DNA of 43,190 nucleotides from Peribacillus tepidiphilus (GTDB taxonomy: Bacteria; Bacillota; Bacilli; Bacillales; DSM-1321). The stretch is taken from assembly GCF_009466385.1 (NCBI RefSeq), contig NZ_WIAQ01000026.1, positions 1-43,190 on the forward strand, read 5' to 3'. The notes beneath the pieces were generated by a model. The model was given only the letters and a program-made list of their open reading frames with translations. It was not told the DNA's origin and made no database searches. Shown here one piece after another: positions 24,389-32,143 of this stretch; position 1 is the stretch's first letter; every line of letters begins with the position of its first letter. The position numbers and the translations under genes are program-made.

Positions 24389-24416
24389 AAAAGTGCACGT
24401 GACTGCGTGCACTTTT
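24389..24416 (+). terminator. terminator upstream of the PanE-like gene
   Basis: AAAAGTGCAC and GTGCACTTTT form a perfect 10-bp stem with an 8-base loop, followed by ATTATAAT. It isolates the PanE-like gene from upstream transcription. Confidence 0.7.
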
Positions 24417-24469
24417 ATTATAATGGTGATAAGCAAGCGAAAAGTTTTTTAAATAGGAGGCTTCATGTT

Positions 24470-25387
24470 ATGAGAATTTTAGTTGTTGGTGCTGGTGCCA
24501 TTGGAGGTTATTTTGGCGGACGTCTGTTGGAAAAGGGAGAAGATGTAACATTTCTTGTTAGGGAAAAAAGAAAGCAGCAGCTTGATCGGGATGGTTTAGT
24601 AATCGAAAGTGTTAATGGAAATATGATAGTAGAGCCTAAGACTGTTTTAACCGGAGAAAAAGCGGAGCCGTTCGATGTCATTCTTCTCTCGACAAAAGCC
24701 TATCACTTAAACGGTGCAATCGAAAGCATCCGCCCTTATATACATAAGGAAACGATGATTTTGCCGCTTCTAAACGGTATTGCCCATATCGATGAATTAG
24801 ATGAAGCATTTGGTAAGGATAAAGTACTTGGCGGCTTATGCTTTATTGAAACGACTCTGGATGAAAACGGAAAAGTAATTCAAACCAGCCCTATTCACGA
24901 GTTAGTTTTTGGAGAGCGATCCGGTCAAAAAACGGAAAGAATCCTTAAGCTGCAGGATGCTTTTCACGGAACAAAAGCCACCTTCCGTCTCTCAGACAAT
25001 ATTAATGAAGAAATGTGGCATAAGTATTTGTTTATTACTACATTTAGCGGAGTCACTTCCCTTTTCCGTTCCCCAATTGGCCCGATTCGTGAGCAAAAAT
25101 ACGGAATGGAAACGATTCGGAAGGTCATAAATGAATCCGCTAATATCATGAGAATAGCTAACGCACCTTTAGCTCTTCATATTGAAGATGTGTTATTAAA
25201 AAAACTGACCGAAATTGGTTATCAAATGAAATCTTCTCTACAAAGAGATATGGAAAAACGACTTCCAACTGAAGCCGATCACTTCTTTGGGTATCTTTTA
25301 AAAATCGCTGAAGAAAAAGGAATGGAAACCCCTGCCCTAAACTCTATTTATGCTAATTTAAAAATTTATGAGAAGCTGAATCTATAA
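24470..25387 (+). CDS. 2-dehydropantoate 2-reductase (ketopantoate reductase) family
   Basis: An NADPH-dependent reductase of 305 residues. The Rossmann motif is at the very start, ILVVGAGAIGGYFGGRL (residues 3-19). The C-terminal helical domain carries the family pattern EEMWHKYLFITTFSGVTSLF with the catalytic Lys, and a downstream E/S pair region around SSLQRDMEKRLPTEAD. In pantothenate synthesis the reaction is ketopantoate to pantoate, but Bacilli hold several paralogues and the one here is not in a pan operon, so the specificity is open. The start is ATG 24470 after AGGAGG; the ATG five bases earlier meets an immediate stop. It has its own terminator. Confidence 0.9.
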   Translation: MRILVVGAGAIGGYFGGRLLEKGEDVTFLVREKRKQQLDRDGLVIESVNGNMIVEPKTVLTGEKAEPFDVILLSTKAYHLNGAIESIRPYIHKETMILPLLNGIAHIDELDEAFGKDKVLGGLCFIETTLDENGKVIQTSPIHELVFGERSGQKTERILKLQDAFHGTKATFRLSDNINEEMWHKYLFITTFSGVTSLFRSPIGPIREQKYGMETIRKVINESANIMRIANAPLALHIEDVLLKKLTEIGYQMKSSLQRDMEKRLPTEADHFFGYLLKIAEEKGMETPALNSIYANLKIYEKLNL

Positions 25388-25422
25388 ATCTATTGAAAAT
25401 TCTTCGTTATTTTGGTTTTGAA

Positions 25423-25451
25423 AGCATCTGCTTAATAGTAGGTGCTTTTTT
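25423..25451 (+). terminator. terminator of the PanE-like gene
   Basis: AGCATCT and AGGTGCT pair (one wobble) around a 10-base loop, followed by five Ts. A second weaker inverted repeat (GCCAG/CTGGC) at 25504-25546 lies further on; the rest of 25452-25683 is featureless. Confidence 0.65.
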
Positions 25452-25683
25452 GAACTAAAAACTGGGATCTAACACAAAAAACAATTTGATCATTTTTAAA
25501 ATAGCCAGCCCCCATTCAACGACAATTGTCTTTGATGGTTGACTGGCATCCATTTTGTATATTAACTGAATTTGCAAAGACTGCCATAATTTACTGTAGG
25601 CTTTATATTTTTAGACAATTCTCCCCTAATTCCTGGTCCAGAAACCCTCTAAGTCCTAGCACTCATATAGTTTTTCAGACCTT

Positions 25684-25808
25684 ACATTTAAGAGAAAACT
25701 CACTGATTTAAGCGAAACCCCCTTCGATTTAAGCGTTCAGCCCCTCGATTTAAACGAAAACTCGGTTTATTTAAGCGTTCAGACCCTTGATTTAAGCGAA
25801 ACCTTTTC
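25684..25808 (+). repeat. tandem array B: about 6 units of 21 bp, TTTAAGCG family
   Basis: Units share GATTTAAGCG and alternate between the tails AAAACTC/AAACCCC and TTCAGNCCC, so the higher-order unit is about 42 bases. It is more diverged than array C at 26979-27187, with which it shares family, orientation and the final words TTTAAGCGAAAC followed by TTTTCC. The array ends 11 bases from the 3' end of the NERD gene. Non-coding. Confidence 0.85.
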
Positions 25809-25818
25809 CACGGGCCGC

Positions 25819-26799
25819 CTACTCTCTATAAAAATTTGAAGGTGCATGGTAGTATCGGTCTTTTGTGGTTCCAGTACTAGGAAAATTAGTAGAGGTTAGT
25901 AATCTAGATGCGGCATCTCTTGATTTAAGATGAGCAAACTCACGAAACTGCTGAATTGTAATCTTCGAATCAATCAATAAGAAATAATCGTATAGTGAAT
26001 AAATATGTGCATCTTTCGAAAAGGTGTTGCAGGCTGGGCAATGCCATTGCCTTTTTATTCGATTCATAGGAATATGAAAACAAGAAGGACAATGGATTCC
26101 GGTTTTTAACTGTTTTTTTGAAATGAGGTATCGGTCTAAAAAAAGCTTTCTGGGAGGGGTATTCTTTTTTAGCAGAAAACGACTGATTTTGCGGAGTTCT
26201 TTTGAGGAGAGGACTTCCTTTGGGTACTGCATTTCCAGGTCATGAATTCGGTTCATGAGCCGAGGAGCTTTAAACACTTTTTGAAAAATCCTTCGGTGTC
26301 CGGGGTTCGTTTTTAATATACTGTATTTATTGCAAATTACCACAGCATATTCGATCGGTACTTTTGGGAGATTATATTTTTCAAGGAATTGTTTCAGTTG
26401 AAGCTCGTGGAGGCTTGCCTGAGTAATTGGATCAGCGAAGCCTTCTTCTTTCCCATTTTCATTGGTCCGAATCAATTGATGAAATACTTGGTCAAAAAAT
26501 AACGTACCAGCCATGTTCTTTACTTCGATAATAATGGCTAAATGAGGAGAAAGGAGCAGGGTATCAATCTGGAAGGTATAATCACCCCATGGGAGGTTTA
26601 GGTCGTGGAAAATCAAGAATTTCTTCTCATCTAAGAGATTCAAATAATGATCTAAAGACTGCTCTCCCCGATAACCGGCCCACCTCTTATCTAATTCCTC
26701 TTGCAATTCTTCGCGAAATAATTGGTCATTAGGAAACCTTCTTAACAACGCTTCGCCAACTTTAATTTTTAATGGAATAGTTCGTTCTTTAACAATCAA
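25819..26799 (-). CDS. NERD-domain protein with C-terminal zinc ribbon
   Basis: A 326-residue protein. The NERD (nuclease-related) domain covers about residues 35-150, beginning GYRGEQSLDHYL, with the nuclease-like pattern QIDTLLLSPHLAIIIEVKN (D, then E-V-K). After a helical middle, two CxxC pairs (CPSC and CPAC) near residues 240-260 form a zinc ribbon. NERD proteins are thought to act on DNA or RNA, but few have been tested. TTG 26797-26799 is chosen because AGGAG is 8 bases away; the GTG at 26806-26808 overlaps the RBS. The gene is flanked on both sides by arrays of the same 21-bp repeat. Confidence 0.88.
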   Translation of the reverse strand: MIVKERTIPLKIKVGEALLRRFPNDQLFREELQEELDKRWAGYRGEQSLDHYLNLLDEKKFLIFHDLNLPWGDYTFQIDTLLLSPHLAIIIEVKNMAGTLFFDQVFHQLIRTNENGKEEGFADPITQASLHELQLKQFLEKYNLPKVPIEYAVVICNKYSILKTNPGHRRIFQKVFKAPRLMNRIHDLEMQYPKEVLSSKELRKISRFLLKKNTPPRKLFLDRYLISKKQLKTGIHCPSCFHIPMNRIKRQWHCPACNTFSKDAHIYSLYDYFLLIDSKITIQQFREFAHLKSRDAASRLLTSTNFPSTGTTKDRYYHAPSNFYRE

Positions 26800-26978
26800 G
26801 CTTTTCACTCCTTTTATTAGTTTGGAATTAAAATTCGATATCTTTCAACATATTTCCTGCAGGTTATGGTTTTAATTTTGGATATTTTGTTACATTAAAT
26901 GTTTTTTTTTACTTCCCTGCCTAAATACATCACCATATAAGCCTGAGCTAGTATTCTCCCAAAATATAAAAATATGTA

Positions 26979-27187
26979 TGTAAGCGAAAGTTTTGTTGAT
27001 TTAAGTGTTCAGCTCCTTGATTTAAGCGAAAACTCACTTGAATTAAGCGTTCAGCTCCTTGATTTAAGCGAAAACTCACTTGATTTAAGCGTTCAGCTCC
27101 TTGATTTAAGCGAAAACCCCTTCGAATTAAGCGTTCAGCTCCTTGATTTAAGCGAAAACCTCAACCATTTAAGCGAAACATTTTCCG
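26979..27187 (+). repeat. tandem array C: about 10 units of 21 bp, TTTAAGCG family
   Basis: Units TTGATTTAAGCGAAAACTCA plus C and TTGATTTAAGCGTTCAGCTC plus C alternate almost perfectly, a 42-bp dimer repeated over four times. An open plus-strand frame with a heptad pattern (LLDLSEN, SLELSVQ) runs through it, but no RBS precedes it and the period alone explains the open frame. It lies upstream of the NERD gene, between it and the terminator of nothing on its own strand. Same family and direction as array B. Confidence 0.93.
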
Positions 27188-27225
27188 ACCTATATAAAAG
27201 CTGGCTAATCATACCTTTGAAATTT

Positions 27226-27263
27226 AAAAGAGTAGAAGACTGTTTTTCGTCTTCTACTCTTTT
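27226..27263. terminator. bidirectional-looking terminator at the end of the TIGR03943 gene
   Basis: AAAAGAGTAGAAGAC and GTCTTCTACTCTTTT form a perfect 15-bp stem with an 8-base loop, with A/T tracts on both sides. It lies about 45 bases after the stop of the minus-strand gene at 27306. Confidence 0.85.
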
Positions 27264-27305
27264 ATTACAGATCTCTTGATCATCTTGAGACTTCATACAA
27301 GATCA

Positions 27306-28142
27306 TTAATTCCGATACACATAAGGATCTTCAGGCTGTTTAATTTTATTCCATTCCTTTACCTTTAAAACAGGAATCGTTGATTTAAATGGTTGATAAT
27401 ACATGGATGACAATGTTCCTTCTACATGGATCCACTGATCATCTTTCATTTGAATATCTTCAGGAAATTCAACCAGCATACCGAAAACCCCCGAATCGGC
27501 GATGCAATGTATGACCCCAAATCTAAGAACAAACATTTGCCGTTTATTCATAGCTTCACCTTTAAAAGTAAACCCATCAAAACTAATGGTATCTCCCAAA
27601 AATTCACCGGGATAATTATAAATGGTTTCCATTCCTTTTAAATAATCCTCGTCCTTAAGAGCAATTACATCTTTCGAAGAATACTTTTTCAACTCTTTTT
27701 GCATTAATTCATCATATCCTTCTTTCCCGTAGTAAATGCTCGTATCGGGACGAAGATATTGAGTTTGAGCAAATGGCTCGCCTGTTTCGATACTTTTAAA
27801 AGAAAAGCCTTTGGATTTTACAATCGTTGAATCAAGTGTTGCAATTGGAAAAAATATTCCCGCTATAATCGGAAAAACAAAAATCACATAAATACCTATT
27901 CTTTGATAAAATGGCTTGTCTTTTTCATGATCATGATCGTGATCGCAGCACACATGTGATTCATGCTCTTTTTCGCACTTCAAATAATAATACGCCTGCA
28001 CAATGGTCAGGATTGCAAAGATGAAAATGGCAATATAGGACAAATAGGAATATTTCATATTAATATATTTACTTATATTTCCAGTGGCGTGAAGATGAAA
28101 AAAGAAAAAAGTAAATGCCATTAAGATGAGTGTTCGAAACAT
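27306..28142 (-). CDS. TIGR03943/YcgQ-like membrane protein, permease-associated subunit
   Basis: A 278-residue protein with three N-terminal hydrophobic segments, a His/Cys/Asp-rich cytoplasmic loop (HVCCDHDHDHEKDKP) likely to bind metal, and an extracytoplasmic C-terminal domain (GEFLGDTISFDGFTFKGEAM; FVLRFGVIHCIADSG; VEGTLSSMYYQPFKS). This is the layout of TIGR03943 proteins such as B. subtilis YcgQ, normally encoded with a YcgR/ArsP-type permease. That partner is the next gene upstream, 13 bases away, but it survives only as a C-terminal remnant. The substrate is unknown; the metal-rich loop suggests metal handling. Confidence 0.87.
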   Translation of the reverse strand: MFRTLILMAFTFFFFHLHATGNISKYINMKYSYLSYIAIFIFAILTIVQAYYYLKCEKEHESHVCCDHDHDHEKDKPFYQRIGIYVIFVFPIIAGIFFPIATLDSTIVKSKGFSFKSIETGEPFAQTQYLRPDTSIYYGKEGYDELMQKELKKYSSKDVIALKDEDYLKGMETIYNYPGEFLGDTISFDGFTFKGEAMNKRQMFVLRFGVIHCIADSGVFGMLVEFPEDIQMKDDQWIHVEGTLSSMYYQPFKSTIPVLKVKEWNKIKQPEDPYVYRN

Positions 28143-28155
28143 TGTTTCCCCTCCT

Positions 28156-28449
28156 TTATAGCAAAAGTGATCCGAGCAGCACTAAGATAGCAATATAGGA
28201 TATTAACACAAAAACAAAACGTTTTTTAAAGACTCCAAGCATCATTAACATGTTTTTGATATCAACCATCGGTCCGAATACTAGGAAAGCGACAATCGAT
28301 CCGGTCGCAAACGTACTGCTAAATGAAGAGGCGATAAAAGCATCAGCTTCCGAGCATAGAGATAGAACAAAAGCCAGACCCATCATGACAAGTGATGATG
28401 AAATGTCGTTTTGTCCAATTGCAAGTAGAGTTGACGTTTTTATAAACGT
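28156..28449 (-). pseudogene. YcgR/ArsP-type permease, N-terminal two thirds deleted
   Basis: The open frame of 97 residues reads [20 protein letters not shown], then [20 protein letters not shown], then [20 protein letters not shown] and a last helix. These are the C-terminal landmarks of the DUF318/ArsP permease family, whose members are about 290-340 residues. The frame begins abruptly after a stop at 28450-28452, and nothing upstream resembles the missing helices. An internal ATG at 28384-28386 would give 76 residues without an RBS. The gene is therefore broken by a deletion, while its partner at 27306 is intact. Confidence 0.8.
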
Positions 28450-28603
28450 TCATAATAGCACAAATGAAATATAACGTTACTATAAAAATTAACCATTTTT
28501 CTTTAAAATAGGTTATAACGTATAGGAATCTGACATGATCTCACATCTAACATAAACGTAATATAAAATAAAAGTGTTTTCTCATACAAAAGGAGAGATG
28601 ATA

Positions 28604-29326
28604 ATGTGGTTTCTTATTGCCGTTCAATTTTTTGTGATCGTACTGTTATTCTTGATCGGCTGGGCAATTCGCAACATGAAAACGTATTGGATGATTTCCG
28701 GTTTTGAAAATCGTTCGAAGGAAGAACAGCAGCAATTAATTCAAAATGGTTTACCACAAAAGATTGGGAGCTTGTTGATGACAACCGCTGTCGGCATGAG
28801 CGTATTGCTGCCTTTGCATTTCACCTCATTCAAATATGCAATAGAAGTTCAATTTGGCTTTATGATTGTATTTTTACTCGGGGGTCTTATCTATTTATCC
28901 AAATATGAGATTCCGAAAAAAAGGAAAAGAAGTTATCTTATTAATTCTCTCCTGTTTGTTGTAGTAATTGGTTTTATTAGTGCTACTATGTTTTTAGGTT
29001 ATCAAGATCATAAATTGATTCCTAAAAATGATTCATTTGAAATTACCGGAATGTATGGAGATGAATGGAAGTATCAGGACATTCAGCGAGTTGAATTAAT
29101 GGAAGAAATGCCTGAAGTAACTTGGAAGCAAAATGGCTTCGGTCTATCAACGATGGCAAAAGGTCATTTCACAGTTAAGGAATATGGCAGCAGCCTACTT
29201 TTCATTCATAAAAACTCTTCTCCCTACTTGTATATCGAATTAAAAAACAAAAAAATCTTCATAAATGGTCATGATTCAAAGCAGACACGTTCTTGGTATG
29301 AGCAGTTCCGTAAAAATATAAAATAG
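28604..29326 (+). CDS. DUF3784-type membrane protein with C-terminal PH-like domain
   Basis: A 240-residue protein. Helix 1 is at residues 2-22 and is followed by the DUF3784 signature (NMKTYWMISGFENRSKEEQQ); helices 2-4 follow at about 55-75, 80-98 and 112-132. The C-terminal 100 residues (FEITGMYGDEWKYQDIQRVE; KEYGSSLLFIHKN; YIELKNKKIFING) look like the small bacterial PH-like domains found on membrane anchors. ATG 28604 after AAAGGAGAG is used; an ATG two codons earlier abuts the RBS. Function unknown. Alone in its unit. Confidence 0.8.
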   Translation: MWFLIAVQFFVIVLLFLIGWAIRNMKTYWMISGFENRSKEEQQQLIQNGLPQKIGSLLMTTAVGMSVLLPLHFTSFKYAIEVQFGFMIVFLLGGLIYLSKYEIPKKRKRSYLINSLLFVVVIGFISATMFLGYQDHKLIPKNDSFEITGMYGDEWKYQDIQRVELMEEMPEVTWKQNGFGLSTMAKGHFTVKEYGSSLLFIHKNSSPYLYIELKNKKIFINGHDSKQTRSWYEQFRKNIK

Positions 29327-29364
29327 ATCGAATTATTTTACTTGTAGAATTATTTTAGAAGACA

Positions 29365-29393
29365 TTGTTTTTTTCATAATAGGCTGATAGAAT
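29365..29393 (+). promoter_or_regulatory. promoter of the riboswitch-controlled nucleoside transporter gene
   Basis: -35 TTGTTT (29365-29370), 17-base spacer, -10 TAGAAT (29388-29393). Transcription would begin about 10-15 bases before the riboswitch aptamer. Confidence 0.7.
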
Positions 29394-29413
29394 AACTTCA
29401 AAATTTCATACGA

Positions 29414-29488
29414 TTCTCTTATATAATCATGGAAATATGGTCCATAAGTTTCTACCTGACAACCGTAAATTGTCAGACTATAAGAGAA
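29414..29488 (+). promoter_or_regulatory. purine riboswitch aptamer, guanine class
   Basis: The conserved core is complete: TATAATCATGG, ATATGG in loop 2, AAGTTTCTACC in the junction, ACCGTAAAT as loop 3 and GACTA before the closing strand. P1 pairs TTCTCTTATA with TATAAGAGAA; P2 pairs ATGGA with TCCAT; P3 pairs CTGACA with TGTCAG. The ligand-discriminating base in GACTAT is C, as in guanine-binding xpt, not U as in adenine-binding aptamers. It precedes a purine nucleoside transporter gene and should turn it off when guanine or hypoxanthine is abundant. Confidence 0.93.
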
Positions 29489-29515
29489 GGCTTACTTTTG
29501 GTTTTAAAAGAATAT

Positions 29516-29570
29516 AAACCGCATGCCTAAGCTTTCTCTTATTGCAGACAGTTTAGGTGTGCGGTTTTTT
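29516..29570 (+). terminator. riboswitch-controlled terminator (expression platform)
   Basis: AAACCGCATGCCTAA pairs with TTTAGGTGTGCGGTT and is followed by six Ts. The loop holds GCTTTCTCTTAT (29531-29541 region), which can pair with ATAAGAGAAGGC of the 3' P1 strand with one wobble. Without ligand the P1 strand is free to invade the loop and oppose the terminator; with ligand P1 forms and the terminator folds. Confidence 0.85.
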
Positions 29571-29639
29571 GTTTGAATTCTATTGGAAATTAAAACCTTA
29601 TGATTCACCTTTTTTTGTAGGGAATTCACACCGCAATAG

Positions 29640-29657
29640 AGGTCGGACATCATACCT
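29640..29657. promoter_or_regulatory. 18-bp palindrome in the nupG leader
   Basis: AGGTCGGACATCATACCT has the symmetric pattern AGGTnnGAnnTCnnACCT. It lies between the riboswitch terminator and the gene start, a place where a DNA-binding repressor could add a roadblock. No known operator is claimed. The rest of 29571-29724 holds only the leader. Confidence 0.3.
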
Positions 29658-29724
29658 ATTTTGATGATTATACATTGAGAGTCTCTTTAAACAAAATTTA
29701 GTGTGCTTTGGAGAGGAGAAAAAA

Positions 29725-30915
29725 ATGAAAATCGCTATGGGTCTTTTATCTATTTTGGGGGTTATTGCGCTTAGCTGGATTTTAAGCAGTCAGAAGAAAA
29801 AAATTAATTGGCGGCCAATCACAGTGGGAGTCGTATTGGAAATTTTATTTGTTATGTTTGTTTTAAAATCCAAGGCTGGACAATTGTTGTTAGAAAAAAT
29901 ATCGGCCGGGGTTCAAAAAGTCATTAACTACAGTAATGAAGGAATCCAATTTGTATTCGGAGGGCTGTTTGAGGGAACAAATATTAAATTTGTCTTTGCC
30001 TTCAATGTATTAACTGTCATTATTTTTATTTCTGCTCTTACTTCAGCCCTGTACTACATGCGTGTTATTCCATTTTTTGTCCGAATCATCGGGACTCTAT
30101 TAGGGAAAATTCTCGGAACGACAAAGGTAGAAACATTTAGTGCAGTTGGAAATTCATTTCTTGGATTGGTCGAAGCTCCTTTGTTAGTCAAACCTTATTT
30201 AAAAATATTGACCCGATCTGAGATGTTTGCCGTTATGGTAGGAGGTACGGCTTCCGCAAGTGGGGCGATCCTGGTTGGTTATTCATTAATGGGTATTGAT
30301 ATGAAATATCTATTAATTGCTGTTTTCAGTGTGCCTCTCGCGTCACTCATAATTTCTAAAATTATGGAGCCGGAAACGGAAGAATCACAATCTAATGGCA
30401 ATGTGTCCATGATGAAGACCAATCATTCCAATATATTTGAAGCGATTGCCGAAGGAACTACAAGTGGGGTTATGCTTGCTATTAATGTTGGCGGTATGCT
30501 GATTGCTTTCATCGCAATATTAGCACTTATCGATGGAGCACTTGGCTTAATCCATACAGATCTTGCATCTATTTTTGGTTATCTTTTCTATCCTCTTGCC
30601 CTGTTAATCGGAATCCCAGCATCAGAAGCGATGCAGGCTGCTGGAATTATTGGAACAAAATTGGCTGCCAATGAGTTTGTTGCCTATATGTCTCTTACAA
30701 AAGTAAAAGAAACATTGTCACCACAAACCGTAGCCATTCTCTCAGTTGCTCTTTGTAACTTTGCCAACTTTTCTTCTATTGGTCAACTAATTGTAGGATT
30801 AGGTTCATTAGAGCCTTCAAAAAGAAGCCAAGTTGCTCAGCTTGGTCTAAAATCTATAATCGGCGGAACATTGGCAAGCTTTCTTACTGCGTCAATTGTT
30901 GCGATGTTCTTATAA
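29725..30915 (+). CDS. nupG: concentrative nucleoside transporter, purine type (NupG-like)
   Basis: A 396-residue CNT-family symporter that brings nucleosides into the cell with protons or sodium. Family motifs visible are EGIQFVFGGLFEG, SAVGNSFLGLVEAPLLVKPY, MVGGTASASGAILVGY and LCNFANFSSIGQLIVGLG, with the usual hydrophobic helices. The guanine-class riboswitch in its leader matches B. subtilis nupG (yxjA), a guanosine/inosine transporter, which is why the purine assignment and the symbol are used. ATG 29725 follows GAGAGGAG; the frame start at 29701 lies inside the leader. A strong bidirectional terminator follows. Confidence 0.9.
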   Translation: MKIAMGLLSILGVIALSWILSSQKKKINWRPITVGVVLEILFVMFVLKSKAGQLLLEKISAGVQKVINYSNEGIQFVFGGLFEGTNIKFVFAFNVLTVIIFISALTSALYYMRVIPFFVRIIGTLLGKILGTTKVETFSAVGNSFLGLVEAPLLVKPYLKILTRSEMFAVMVGGTASASGAILVGYSLMGIDMKYLLIAVFSVPLASLIISKIMEPETEESQSNGNVSMMKTNHSNIFEAIAEGTTSGVMLAINVGGMLIAFIAILALIDGALGLIHTDLASIFGYLFYPLALLIGIPASEAMQAAGIIGTKLAANEFVAYMSLTKVKETLSPQTVAILSVALCNFANFSSIGQLIVGLGSLEPSKRSQVAQLGLKSIIGGTLASFLTASIVAMFL

Positions 30916-30965
30916 TTAGCTTGCAAATGTTGAGGTTTTTCCCTTTGCTAGCAAATCATTAGTAG

Positions 30966-31008
30966 AAATAGAAAAGGAGATCGCTGTTCCGATCTCCTTT
31001 TTCTATTT
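30966..31008. terminator. bidirectional terminator between nupG and the dehydrogenase gene
   Basis: AAATAGAAAAGGAGATC pairs with GATCTCC-TTTTT-CTATTT (one extra T) around an 8-base loop, between two convergent genes. Confidence 0.85.
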
Positions 31009-31018
31009 AAAGGCTGAA

Positions 31019-32011
31019 TTAGTCGATATAAAATCCAATTTTCCCCAATTGAGCTGCCGTTTCCATTCGATGGAATGCTTGGTCAAATTGATCTAGTGAA
31101 TACATTTGATCCATAACAGGTTTAATGTGGTGCGTTTCAATAAACTGGAGCATTTCTTTATATTCTTCCGCACTTCCCATCGTTGAACCGAGAAGATTAT
31201 ACTGGCCATAGAAAAACTTACGTAAATCGAATTGGATGACATCTCCTGTAGAGGATCCAAACGTAACGATGGTTCCACCCGGACGTAGCTGATCGAGCGA
31301 CTTGTTGAAAGTTGCAGCTCCTACACATTCAATGACGAGATCCACTTTTTCTCCGCCAAGTGCTTCATTCCAGTCTTCATTGCTATCAAGGGCTTTGTCT
31401 GCACCAAGTTCCAGGGCTTTCTTACATTTGTCCTGTGACCGGGACGTAACATACACTGTAGCCCCTACCGCTTTAGCAAATTGTAATAAAAACGTGGCTA
31501 CTCCACTGCCGATTCCTGGTATTAGTACCTTCATATCTTTACGTACCTGACCTCTTGTAAACAATGCCCGATAAGCCGTAAGTGCAGCTAATGACAATAC
31601 ACCAGCTTCTTCCCAAGTTAAAAACTTCGGTTTATGTACAACGTTTTCTGCTGGAACCACTACATATTCTGCAAACGTTCCATGAAAAGGAAGTCCTAGA
31701 ATTTCAAAACCTTTAGGAGGCGCATCGCTTTTTTCCTTCCATCCAAGACTAGGGTTAATCATCACTTCATCCCCTACTTGAACGTTTATGACTCCTTCAC
31801 CAACAGCATCGATGATCCCAGCACCGTCTGAGCCGATGACTAACGGTGGATCAGTTGATTTATGGCGATGAAGAACCATTAAATCACGATGATTTAAACC
31901 TGCCGTTTTCAATTTCACCCTTACTTCTCCTGCTTTCGGGTGCATCTCTTCTATCTCACCATAAAATAGCCCATCGTAACCAGGTTTTTCTGCATGAATA
32001 ACTGCCTTCAT
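31019..32011 (-). CDS. quinone-oxidoreductase-like MDR dehydrogenase (YogA-like)
   Basis: A 330-residue medium-chain reductase. The GroES-like half contains GLNHRDLMVLHR, where the catalytic-zinc cysteine of alcohol dehydrogenases is replaced by Asn, and VIGSDGAGIIDAVGEGV. The NADP-binding half has the motif IPGIGSGVATFLLQFAKAVG, then TSRSQDKCKKALELGADKAL. There are no four structural-zinc cysteines. This is the zinc-independent YogA/quinone oxidoreductase type. The substrate is unknown, probably quinones or reactive carbonyls. ATG 32009-32011; convergent with nupG, monocistronic. Confidence 0.88.
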   Translation of the reverse strand: MKAVIHAEKPGYDGLFYGEIEEMHPKAGEVRVKLKTAGLNHRDLMVLHRHKSTDPPLVIGSDGAGIIDAVGEGVINVQVGDEVMINPSLGWKEKSDAPPKGFEILGLPFHGTFAEYVVVPAENVVHKPKFLTWEEAGVLSLAALTAYRALFTRGQVRKDMKVLIPGIGSGVATFLLQFAKAVGATVYVTSRSQDKCKKALELGADKALDSNEDWNEALGGEKVDLVIECVGAATFNKSLDQLRPGGTIVTFGSSTGDVIQFDLRKFFYGQYNLLGSTMGSAEEYKEMLQFIETHHIKPVMDQMYSLDQFDQAFHRMETAAQLGKIGFYID

Positions 32012-32143
32012 ATTATTTCACTCCATTTATTACTAGTTAAGTTTAAAAAACATTACTTTTATATTACTGCAGAAAAGGAAAGAATAAAACGATTCTAGCT
32101 TTTTTTATTTTAAGGCATATGTTCCAGCAGAACTTCCCCTCAT

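Noticed and set aside
26974-27279. 101-residue frame with leucine heptads (LLDLSEN) that could be a coiled coil
   Set aside because: It coincides with array C and has no RBS; the heptad follows from the 21-bp unit.
28384-28449. Treating the 76-residue permease frame as a genuine short gene
   Set aside because: No RBS before the internal ATG, and the frame continues upstream with family-like sequence, showing that it is a truncated larger gene.
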